In this document: piece after piece, positions 16,291 through 23,348 of the stretch
Layout of the letters: each line of letters begins with the position of its first letter
How positions within the stretch are numbered: position 1 is the stretch's first letter
Assembly: GCA_944325495.1 (NCBI GenBank)
Contig: CALVAD010000004.1
Span: forward strand, 1-64,000
DNA length: 64,000 bases
Source: an uncultured Bacteroidales bacterium
GTDB taxonomy: Bacteria; Bacteroidota; Bacteroidia; Bacteroidales; UBA932
Direction: 5' to 3'
Notes under the pieces: generated by a model
The model's database searches: none
Seen by the model: only the letters and a program-made list of their open reading frames with translations
What the model was told of the DNA's origin: nothing
Position numbers and translations under genes: made by a program

Positions 16291-17649
16291 ATGAAACACA
16301 GATCTTTTATTGCAGCCTTCGCAATGTGCGCAGCGCTGCTCGGATGCCAGAAGGAGACTCCGAATCAGGAACCTGTCGTACTCGACACTCCGGTTCTCTC
16401 TTCGAGCGACATCACATCTTCCGGCTTCACTGTAGCATGGGGGGGTGTTGAGCACGCCTCAGCCTATGCCTACACTCTTTCGACTGCAGACGGCACCGTC
16501 TCGTCAGATGAGAACTATGCTGAAACTTCAGTGACCTTCTCGGACCTCGACGCAAACACCGGATATGAAATCCGCGTCAAGGCCCTCAGTCCGGACGAAA
16601 CTCTCTATCTCGACTCCAAGGAAGCGGTTCTCACCGTCACGACCTCAATCCAGAAAACAGCATTCGACGCGCCTGCTCTCGCCCAGAAGCTCGGCACCGG
16701 TTTCGAAACTTTCCGCACCGATTATTCCGCCTATGAAATCGCATCCCTGTCCGCTGACGGAATCTTCGTCATGGGAGCATACGCGGAAATCTCCGGCGAG
16801 CAGTATCCCCTCACCGTCGAGGTGACGGAGGACGCCTACGGCAATGTCGGAAGCATAGTCGCGACTCCCGACAACAGCGATGACGACATGACCCTGTTCA
16901 CCCACTACCTCAACAACTACGAGACTCTCAACCTCGGAGAGTGGCTCGGAGCAAAATACAATGTATTCGCGGAGGACGGCAGCTCGGAAGGCGGAATCTG
17001 CTATACGATAGACGAAACTCTGGGAATCGTCAACAGCAACGACGTGGACAATCTTTCCGTCCATGCGCTTTTCGGAGTCATCTCAGGAAAAGCCTATGCC
17101 GTTCCCAGCTTCGAGGACGGACGGTTCAAATTCCAGCTCGTGAACAATTTCCTGCGGCTGGACTACCCCATGCTGTATACGCTCCTCGGCTCCGACTACA
17201 GCGCGTTCGCGAAAGAACATTATATCATCGGCAATAATCTAGAAGCCTGGGGCGAATATTATTTCAATATCGACTACACCCTGGACATGATGGACAACGC
17301 ATTCAGCTGCGACTTCTATACTGATGCGGAGAGAACCACGATCAACAGCATATCGCTTTCCGCATACGACTCCTATACTACCGATGAGCAAATGGACATC
17401 TGGGAATATTACGTAACCAACCCGGACGCTCTGAACTTAGGTCAATTCAAGGAAGCCTACACTTTATCTTTTGGCTCCGTAGTCTCCTCTTTCTCTTCGG
17501 TGCAGGAGGTTCTCGACTATGTGGAGGCCAACGGCCGGCCCGGCGGATTTGATCCCGACCTCGTGGTTGTCTTCGGGGACGAGAACACCTCATTGGAGAT
17601 AATATTGAAATCAATATATCTTTATATTGAGATAACCCCCGCGGAATAG
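16291..17649 (+). CDS. Lipoprotein with fibronectin type III-like domain
   Basis: From ATG 16291 the product is 452 residues. MKHRSFIAAFAMCAALLGC is a lipoprotein signal (lipobox LLGC, Cys19). Residues about 30-115 resemble a fibronectin type III fold (SSDITSSGFTVAWGGVEHAS, then YAYTLSTADG and DLDANTGYEIRVKALSP). The remaining part is acidic and strand-rich, with two related stretches around YLNNYETLNLGEWLGAKYNV and YVTNPDALNLGQFKEAYTLS, suggesting an internal duplication. I recognise no enzyme family; a surface or periplasmic adhesion or binding role is possible. It is a single-gene unit between a terminator and a convergent hairpin, with its own promoter. Confidence 0.8.
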   Translation: MKHRSFIAAFAMCAALLGCQKETPNQEPVVLDTPVLSSSDITSSGFTVAWGGVEHASAYAYTLSTADGTVSSDENYAETSVTFSDLDANTGYEIRVKALSPDETLYLDSKEAVLTVTTSIQKTAFDAPALAQKLGTGFETFRTDYSAYEIASLSADGIFVMGAYAEISGEQYPLTVEVTEDAYGNVGSIVATPDNSDDDMTLFTHYLNNYETLNLGEWLGAKYNVFAEDGSSEGGICYTIDETLGIVNSNDVDNLSVHALFGVISGKAYAVPSFEDGRFKFQLVNNFLRLDYPMLYTLLGSDYSAFAKEHYIIGNNLEAWGEYYFNIDYTLDMMDNAFSCDFYTDAERTTINSISLSAYDSYTTDEQMDIWEYYVTNPDALNLGQFKEAYTLSFGSVVSSFSSVQEVLDYVEANGRPGGFDPDLVVVFGDENTSLEIILKSIYLYIEITPAE

Positions 17650-17666
17650 CCCGCGATTCCGGCAAA

Positions 17667-17706
17667 GCGGCGGGCTGCCGGGTCACGAAGACCGGCAGCC
17701 CGCCGC
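17667..17706. terminator. Strong hairpin between convergent genes
   Basis: A 15-base perfect stem (GCGGCGGGCTGCCGG at 17667-17681 with its complement at 17692-17706) lies between the lipoprotein gene and the convergent small gene. There is little T tail on either strand, so it may act as a two-way terminator or stabilise both 3' ends. Confidence 0.65.
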
Positions 17707-17723
17707 ATCATATACAGGACATC

Positions 17724-17951
17724 CTATTCCGGAGCCTCGTCGCGGTACTTCTCCATAAGTTCCTCGCCCGTATAGCCGAGCTCGCGGAGAAGCACTTCGT
17801 CAAGTTCGGACGGGAGCACGCCGAGCTCCTTGCAGATGTCGGCATAGCTCACGGAAGCGTCCTCGTAAATCCGGTCCTCGGTCATCATGACGCCGAATTC
17901 CCTGTAGACTTTCTCCAACCTATCCATTTTTTCCGTTCTTTTGTTCATCAA
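17724..17951 (-). CDS. Small helical protein, possible HTH fragment, 75 aa
   Basis: The 75-residue product is acidic and helical. The middle (MMTEDRIYEDASVSYADICKELGVL, cited from about residue 22 on) resembles the first helix-turn-helix of AraC-type regulators: an acidic 'YED' lead, then a SYADICKELGV helix and a PSELDEVLLRELG helix. Small AraC-like proteins of this size occur in Bacteroidota, but DNA binding is only inferred. ATGs at 17951, 17948 and 17927 are possible starts. It is divergent from the XRE regulator at 18127, with a 175-base gap holding inverted repeats that could serve both genes. Confidence 0.65.
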   Translation of the reverse strand: MMNKRTEKMDRLEKVYREFGVMMTEDRIYEDASVSYADICKELGVLPSELDEVLLRELGYTGEELMEKYRDEAPE

Positions 17952-18059
17952 ATTTGGACCGGAGACCGCAAAAAAGCAACTTGAAACAAATAAAAAACCG
18001 ACACGCCACGCAGAAATATCTGTTTCTTATGCTTTTTGTATGATTTTTATGAACACTGT

Positions 18060-18087
18060 CCACAAAATCGGAACAAATGCTTTGTGG
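18060..18087. promoter_or_regulatory. Inverted repeat CCACAAA-N14-TTTGTGG
   Basis: Two 7-base arms, CCACAAA (18060-18066) and TTTGTGG (18081-18087), lie 40 bases upstream of the XRE gene. The same arms recur with a 10-base spacer at 18519-18542, just after that gene. They could be operators, though the TTTGTGG half also resembles the downstream edge of Bacteroidota promoters. Confidence 0.4.
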
Positions 18088-18098
18088 CCCAATTTTTA

Positions 18099-18122
18099 GT
18101 TTTGGAAAAATCGTTCCAAAAC
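18099..18122. promoter_or_regulatory. Inverted repeat just upstream of XRE start, likely operator
   Basis: GTTTTGGAA (18099-18107) and TTCCAAAAC (18114-18122) are perfect 9-base arms around a 6-base spacer, ending 4 bases before the ATG of the XRE gene. Placement over the transcription/translation start fits autorepression by the encoded dimeric regulator. Confidence 0.6.
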
Positions 18123-18126
18123 TGAT

Positions 18127-18534
18127 ATGGGATCCGATAAATTGCACTTGAACATACGCAGGTTCCGCGAACAAAACGGATTCTCCCAATCTTCCATGGC
18201 CGACGAACTGGGCATCGGCCGCACGACCTATGTCAACTTCGAAACCGGAAAGACCCGACTCTACTGCAAGACTCTCGAGAAGCTCGCCCGATACTTCGGA
18301 GTGACCGAAGAAGAAATCCTCAGCGGAGGAAATGACGAGGACCTGCTCAAGGAAAGCGCCAGATCTGCGGAAGAACAGAGACAGGCGATAATAGCGGAAT
18401 ACGAAGGCCGCCTCGCGGCCATGTCCGAGAAACTCGAGTCTGCGAGAGAACTCGTGAAGGTGCACGAGAGGACCATCAGGACCCTCACGGAAACAAATGC
18501 CTTTCTGATAAGCCAACTCCACAAAAATGACTAA
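18127..18534 (+). CDS. XRE-family transcriptional regulator
   Basis: A 135-residue regulator. Residues about 8-62 are a Cro/C1-type helix-turn-helix (LNIRRFREQNGFSQSSMADE, then LGIGRTTYVNFETGKT and LARYFGVTEEEIL). Residues about 72-130 are strongly helical and charged, likely a coiled coil for dimerisation. There is no ligand or membrane domain. A perfect 9-base inverted repeat overlaps its start, suggesting that it controls itself. rnhB begins 13 bases after its stop, with a possible promoter inside the stop region. Role and targets are unknown. Confidence 0.88.
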   Translation: MGSDKLHLNIRRFREQNGFSQSSMADELGIGRTTYVNFETGKTRLYCKTLEKLARYFGVTEEEILSGGNDEDLLKESARSAEEQRQAIIAEYEGRLAAMSEKLESARELVKVHERTIRTLTETNAFLISQLHKND

Positions 18535-18542
18535 CTTTGTGG
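18519..18542 (+). promoter_or_regulatory. -7 box TAACTTTG inside an inverted repeat, before rnhB
   Basis: CCACAAA (18519-18525) and TTTGTGG (18536-18542) flank the XRE stop codon. TAACTTTG (18532-18539), a full -7 box, lies in the right half, 8 bases before the rnhB start, so rnhB may be transcribed as a nearly leaderless message. The same arms occur at 18060-18087. Confidence 0.5.
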
Positions 18543-18546
18543 CCTT

Positions 18547-19167
18547 ATGCCACGTGAGAACCATCTGCTGGGTCCGGTTCACCCCGAACTGTCCGAAGCC
18601 GGCTGCGACGAGGCCGGACGCGGACCTCTCGCAGGTCCCGTCTTCGCGGCGGCGGTGATACTGCCCGCCGGTTTCCGGAACTCCAGGCTCAACGACTCCA
18701 AACAGATGAGCCGCAAGGCGCGCGAGGAGCTCCGCGGCATAATAGAAAAGGAAGCCGTCGCCTGGGCCGTCGAAGCGGTCAGCGCCGCCGAAATCGATGA
18801 AATGAACATTCTCGAAGCCTCGATCGCCGGAATGCAGAGAGCCGTCAGGAAACTGAAGCGCAGACCGGACTACCTGCTGATAGACGGGAACCGCTTTCAT
18901 CCGTTCGACGGCATTCCCTTCACCACCGTGGTCGGAGGCGACGCGACCTACCTGAGCATAGCCGCGGCGTCGGTGCTTGCCAAGACATGGAGGGACGAAT
19001 ACATGCGGAAACTGGCCTCGGAATACCCGCAGTACGGATGGGAGCACAACATGGGCTACCCCACCAGGGAGCACATCGAGGCGATACGCCGCTTCGGACT
19101 CACGCCCGAACACCGCCGCAGCTTCCATGTGAAGGAACTGGAACCAACATTGTTCGACATATTATGA
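18547..19167 (+). CDS. rnhB: Ribonuclease HII
   Basis: RNase HII cleaves RNA in RNA-DNA hybrids and removes misincorporated ribonucleotides. The 206-residue protein has normal length. CDEAGRGPLAGPVFAAAVIL (about 20-39) carries the first acidic residues and the GRG motif that senses the ribonucleotide junction; DYLLIDGNRF and GDATYLSIAAASVLAKTWRD hold the remaining acidic residues, and NMGYPTREH is the conserved tail. Its stop overlaps the start of the S46 peptidase by 4 bases (ATGA), an odd functional pairing that is probably just compact packing. Confidence 0.97.
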   Translation: MPRENHLLGPVHPELSEAGCDEAGRGPLAGPVFAAAVILPAGFRNSRLNDSKQMSRKAREELRGIIEKEAVAWAVEAVSAAEIDEMNILEASIAGMQRAVRKLKRRPDYLLIDGNRFHPFDGIPFTTVVGGDATYLSIAAASVLAKTWRDEYMRKLASEYPQYGWEHNMGYPTREHIEAIRRFGLTPEHRRSFHVKELEPTLFDIL

Positions 19168-21149
19168 AGAAGATATTCCTGACCGTCACCGCAGCCCTGA
19201 TGCTGCTGACACCCTCACGGGCCGATGAAGGCATGTGGCTGCTGCCCCTGCTCGAGAAAATCAACAGCGAGACCATGCGGAACCTCGGCTCCCGTCTCAC
19301 CCCCGAGCAGATCTACAGCGTCAACCATTCGTCAATCAAGGACGCGGTCGTGCAGTTCGGAGGAGGTTGCACCGGCGAGATCATCTCCGGCAGCGGCCTT
19401 CTGGTGACCAACCACCACTGCGGATACTCGAGCATCCAGGCCCTCTCCACCGAAGAGCACAACTACCTCGAAGACGGCTTCTGGGCCATGAGCCTGCAAG
19501 AGGAAATACCCGTGCCCGGGCTGACTGTCAAGTTCCTGCAGTCGATGACCGATGTCACCGGCAAGGTCAGGAGCGAAAAGGCGCGCGAGGCCCTGATAGA
19601 AAAGGCGAAGAAGGACAACCCCCACTGCAGCGCGCAGATAGTCAGTTTCTTCAATGACAATGTCCAGTATCTGATAGTATACAAGATCTACCGCGACGTG
19701 CGCTTCGTCGGAGCCCCTCCGGCAGCTTCCGGCAAATTCGGAGGCGACACTGACAACTGGATGTGGCCGCGCCACACCTGCGATTTCTCGATGTTCCGGG
19801 TCTACGCAGGCAGGGACAACGAGCCGGCATCGTATTCAGAGGACAACATCCCCCTCAAGCCCCGCCAGTTCCTGAGCATTTCGCTCAAGGGAGTCGAAGA
19901 GGGCGACTTCGCGATGGTGATGGGATACCCCGGAAGAACCCAGAGATACCAGACCGCCGCCCAGCTCGAAGACATGCTGGCCGTCAATGACATACGCATA
20001 GACGCCAGGACCGTGCGCCAGGATGTGCTCTGGAAGGAGATGCGCGCCGACGACAAGGTCAGCCTCCAGTATGCCAGCAAATATGCCGGATCTTCCAACG
20101 GATGGAAGAAATGGATAGGCATGCGCGACGCGTTCGCCAAGCTCGACGTGATCGGAAGGCAGCAGGCAAAGGAGGCGGAGCTTGCTTCATGGATAGAGGA
20201 GAAGAAAGGCAGGGTCAGGAAATACGGCAACGCCATCGCGGAAATCGAGGAGATCGTGGACATGCGGGCCGGAGACTACCGGGCGTACACACTGCTCAAT
20301 GAGACCATGATGAAAATCGAGCTGTTCTCCCTGACGAGGAGCAGCACGGCCGACGCCTACAGGGACTACGACGCCGAAGTGGACAGAAAAGTGGCGCTCG
20401 CCCTCGTGAAGCATTATCTCGCACATGTCAGCGACGAAGACAGGATAGACATCGATTCGCTGAAGATAGAGCGGATTTTCCGCGAAAGCGCATTCACATC
20501 CCCGGAGAAGCTCGCCACCGCGCAGGCGGCAGGAAAGAACCTCTCGGAAGACCCGGCGAGAATACTCTATGACGAAATCCAGAACAAGGCCATGGAGCTC
20601 TATTCGACGGTCAGCGACGCGGCCGACGCCCTCGCGGAGCCGTCAAAAGCCTATGCGGCCGCTCTTCTGGAATGGAACTCCGGCACACCCGTGTATCCTG
20701 ACGCCAACATGACCTGCCGCCTGACCTACGGCACCGTGAAAGGCTACGAACCCCGCGACGGCGTCGTCTACAAATACTACACGACACTCAAGGGCGTCAT
20801 GGAGAAGGAGGATCCAGGCAACTACGAATTCCGCGTGCCGGCAAGACTCAAGGAGATCTACGAAACCGGCGACTACGGCGACTACGCCAGCGCCGACGGC
20901 GAGCTCGTGACCTGCTTCCTGACCAATCTCGACATTACGGGAGGCAATTCCGGAAGCCCGGTGATGGACGCCGACGGAAACCTCATAGGACTGGCCTTCG
21001 ACGGCAACTGGGAGGCCATGAGCGGCGATGTCATCTTCGAGCCCGAGCTCCAGAGATGCATCTGCGTGGACATACGCTATGTGCTGCTGATGCTCGACAA
21101 GTTCGGCGGGGCCGGATATCTGCTTGACGAAATGAACATAGTGAAATAA
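19164..21149 (+). CDS. S46 dipeptidyl-peptidase, DPP7-like
   Basis: A 661-residue secreted serine exopeptidase that removes dipeptides from peptide N-termini in the periplasm, feeding peptide-fermenting metabolism. MKKIFLTVTAALMLLTPSRA is the signal peptide. The chymotrypsin-type residues are His85 (TNHHCGYSS) and Ser596 (GGNSGSPV). The residue that separates DPP11 (Arg, acidic P1) from DPP7 (Gly, hydrophobic P1) lies 18 positions after the Ser; here it is Gly614 (AFDGNWEAMSGD), so DPP7-like specificity is expected. The start at 19164 overlaps the rnhB stop; a longer in-frame version would lie within rnhB and lacks a signal at its N-terminus. mrp follows after 4 bases. Confidence 0.95.
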   Translation: MKKIFLTVTAALMLLTPSRADEGMWLLPLLEKINSETMRNLGSRLTPEQIYSVNHSSIKDAVVQFGGGCTGEIISGSGLLVTNHHCGYSSIQALSTEEHNYLEDGFWAMSLQEEIPVPGLTVKFLQSMTDVTGKVRSEKAREALIEKAKKDNPHCSAQIVSFFNDNVQYLIVYKIYRDVRFVGAPPAASGKFGGDTDNWMWPRHTCDFSMFRVYAGRDNEPASYSEDNIPLKPRQFLSISLKGVEEGDFAMVMGYPGRTQRYQTAAQLEDMLAVNDIRIDARTVRQDVLWKEMRADDKVSLQYASKYAGSSNGWKKWIGMRDAFAKLDVIGRQQAKEAELASWIEEKKGRVRKYGNAIAEIEEIVDMRAGDYRAYTLLNETMMKIELFSLTRSSTADAYRDYDAEVDRKVALALVKHYLAHVSDEDRIDIDSLKIERIFRESAFTSPEKLATAQAAGKNLSEDPARILYDEIQNKAMELYSTVSDAADALAEPSKAYAAALLEWNSGTPVYPDANMTCRLTYGTVKGYEPRDGVVYKYYTTLKGVMEKEDPGNYEFRVPARLKEIYETGDYGDYASADGELVTCFLTNLDITGGNSGSPVMDADGNLIGLAFDGNWEAMSGDVIFEPELQRCICVDIRYVLLMLDKFGGAGYLLDEMNIVK

Positions 21150-21153
21150 GCAA

Positions 21154-22224
21154 ATGACAACCAGAGAAGACATACTCATGGCCCTGCAGGAGGTCAGACA
21201 CCCCGGCAAGCAGGACAAGACCATAGTCGAACTCGGGATGGTGCATGCCATCGACACCGGCGCTGACGGCGTCAGGGTCACTCTTGCATTCCCGAAACGC
21301 CGCGACCCGCTTGCCGAATATCTGATAGGCAGCACGCGGGCGGCGCTGATACGCCACCTGCCTTCGGACGTGAAGTCCACAGTCGACACCATCGTGGTCG
21401 ACGAGGTGACTCCCAAACCGAAGAAGAACATCAACGAGCTCGACATGGACCAGATAGCCGGCGTCAAGCGGATAATCGGCATAGCCTCCGGCAAGGGAGG
21501 CGTCGGAAAATCCACTGTCGCAGTCAATCTCGCATGCGCGCTCGCACGCTCGGGCTATAAGGTAGGACTTGCCGACGCCGACGTCTACGGCCCCTCGATA
21601 CCCACGATGACCGGCACGGAGGGCATGACGCCGCTGGCCGAAGAAGCCGACGGCAAGGAGCTCATACTGCCGATAGAGAAATACGGCGTGAAGTGGATGT
21701 CGATAGGCTATTTCGCCCAGAAGGGGCAGGCCCTGATCTGGCGCGGCCCGATGGCCTGCAACGCTCTCAAGCAGATGATACTCCAGGTGAAGTGGGGCGA
21801 ACTAGACTATCTGCTTATCGACATGCCTCCAGGAACCGGCGACATCCATATCAGCCTGATCCAGGACATACCCGTGGACGGGGCGATAATCGTAACCACT
21901 CCGCAGACCGTGGCGCTTGCCGACGTTGAGAAGGGCATCAACATGTTCCGCAACGAGAATGTGAACCGTCAGATCTACGGCCTCGTGGAGAACATGGCCT
22001 GGTTCACCCCGGCGGAGCATCCCGATGAGAAGTATTTCATCTTCGGAAAGGACGGAGGAGCGAGGCTCGCGGAGCAGTTCGGCGTGGAGCTGCTCGGCAG
22101 GATTCCCCTCGTGCAGAGCATACGCGAAAGCGGAGATGACGGAGAACCCGCCGCCCTTGGCTCCGGTCCCGACGGACTGGCCTTCCTCAACCTCGCGGCC
22201 AGACTCGCAGAAAAGGCGGCATAG
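21154..22224 (+). CDS. Mrp/NBP35-family iron-sulfur carrier ATPase
   Basis: A 356-residue P-loop ATPase that binds and transfers Fe-S clusters. Residues 1-90 are a MIP18/DUF59 domain; 105-350 is the Mrp core with the deviant Walker A IASGKGGVGKSTVAVNLA, DADVYGPSIP, and DMPPGTGD. The CxxC pair that bridges the cluster in many Mrp/ApbC proteins is not present: the corresponding place reads ENMAWFTPAEHPDEKYFIFG. That variant occurs among Bacteroidota Mrp homologues, so cluster binding may use other ligands. It is packed between the S46 peptidase and rsmA with no gap to rsmA. Confidence 0.92.
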   Translation: MTTREDILMALQEVRHPGKQDKTIVELGMVHAIDTGADGVRVTLAFPKRRDPLAEYLIGSTRAALIRHLPSDVKSTVDTIVVDEVTPKPKKNINELDMDQIAGVKRIIGIASGKGGVGKSTVAVNLACALARSGYKVGLADADVYGPSIPTMTGTEGMTPLAEEADGKELILPIEKYGVKWMSIGYFAQKGQALIWRGPMACNALKQMILQVKWGELDYLLIDMPPGTGDIHISLIQDIPVDGAIIVTTPQTVALADVEKGINMFRNENVNRQIYGLVENMAWFTPAEHPDEKYFIFGKDGGARLAEQFGVELLGRIPLVQSIRESGDDGEPAALGSGPDGLAFLNLAARLAEKAA

Positions 22225-22995
22225 ATGGAAGTAAAGGCGAAAAAATCCCTCGGGCAGCACTTCCTGACCGACCAGAGGATAGCGCGGACCATCGTGGACG
22301 CCCTGTCCGCCGGAAACGTCAGGGACGTGCTGGAAATCGGGCCGGGCATGGGAGTGCTCACCAAATACCTTCTGGAGAGGGAAGACATAGACCTCAGGCT
22401 CGTGGAGCTCGACGGTGAGGCTGCGGAATATCTGCTCACCCATTTTCCCGGGATGCAGGGCCGTCTCTATCTGGCGGATTACCTGAAACTTGACATGCGG
22501 CTGCTGTTCGAGGGTCAGTACAGGGTGATCGGCAATCTGCCGTACAATATCTCGTCCCAGATATTCTTCAAGATTCTTGACGACAGGGACAGGATTCCCG
22601 AGGTGGTGTGCATGATACAGAAGGAAGTCGCCGACCGCATAGCCGAAAAGCCCGGCAGCCGCACCTACGGCATTCTGTCAGTGCTGCTTCAGGCCTGGTA
22701 CGACATTGAATACATCTGCTCGGTGGAGCCCGGAGCCTTCGCTCCACCGCCCAAGGTCCGCTCGGCGGTGATAAGGCTCAGGCGTAATTCCAGGACTGAG
22801 CTCTGCTGCGACGAGAAGCTTTTCCGCCAGACGGTCAAGACTGCCTTCAACCAGCGTCGCAAGACCCTGCGGAACGCCCTGAAGCCCATGATTCCGGAAG
22901 GTTTCGACAGTTCCGACCCGATATTCGACCTCAGGGCGGAAAGGCTTTCGGTCGAGGATTTCATCGCACTGACCGGAATGATTTCCGGCAGATGA
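22225..22995 (+). CDS. rsmA: 16S rRNA dimethyladenosine transferase
   Basis: RsmA (KsgA) dimethylates two adjacent adenosines near the 3' end of 16S rRNA and acts as a late 30S assembly check. The 256-residue protein shows KKSLGQHFLTD (6-16), the SAM-binding EIGPGMGVLTKYLL (33-46), ELDG, and the catalytic NLPYNISSQIFFKIL; the C-terminal domain with KTAFNQRRKTLRNALK is intact. The ATG follows the mrp stop directly, and its own stop overlaps the next gene by 4 bases. Confidence 0.97.
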   Translation: MEVKAKKSLGQHFLTDQRIARTIVDALSAGNVRDVLEIGPGMGVLTKYLLEREDIDLRLVELDGEAAEYLLTHFPGMQGRLYLADYLKLDMRLLFEGQYRVIGNLPYNISSQIFFKILDDRDRIPEVVCMIQKEVADRIAEKPGSRTYGILSVLLQAWYDIEYICSVEPGAFAPPPKVRSAVIRLRRNSRTELCCDEKLFRQTVKTAFNQRRKTLRNALKPMIPEGFDSSDPIFDLRAERLSVEDFIALTGMISGR

Positions 22996-23348
22996 AGCCG
23001 CTGCTGACCGCACTCGGGACACTCTCCCTGATTCTCGGAACACTGGGAATCTTCCTTCCCGTGCTGCCCACGACGCCGTTCTACCTGCTCACCGCATGGT
23101 GCTACCTCAAGAGCAGCGACAGGCTCTACCGCAAGGTGATGGACAACAGGTTCTTCGGCAAGCTCGTGCGGAACTACTATGAAAAGCGGGCGGTCAGCCG
23201 ACGGACGAAAGTCATTTCAATATCCACGACGCTGCTGACCATAGGCATTTCCATAGCCGTAGTCGACGTGACTTGGATACGGATACTTCTCGCCTGCGTA
23301 GCGGCGGGCGTCACTGTGCATCTTCTTTCGATGAAAAGCTGCGACTGA
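22992..23348 (+). CDS. YbaN/DUF454 small membrane protein
   Basis: A 118-residue inner-membrane protein. The signature LGTLGIFLPVLPTTPFYLLTAWCYLKSS (about 13-40, cited in part) is diagnostic of the family, with hydrophobic helices at about 3-35, 74-92 and 93-112. Function is unknown. It overlaps rsmA by 4 bases, and its last 38 bases overlap the 3' end of the convergent YfhO gene, so the two transcripts must run into each other. Confidence 0.9.
   Translation: MKPLLTALGTLSLILGTLGIFLPVLPTTPFYLLTAWCYLKSSDRLYRKVMDNRFFGKLVRNYYEKRAVSRRTKVISISTTLLTIGISIAVVDVTWIRILLACVAAGVTVHLLSMKSCD

Noticed and set aside
17920..19128. A 402-codon open frame on the minus strand opposite the XRE and rnhB genes
   Set aside because: It runs antisense to two clear genes; long antisense frames are expected at this G+C content and the translation shows no family features.
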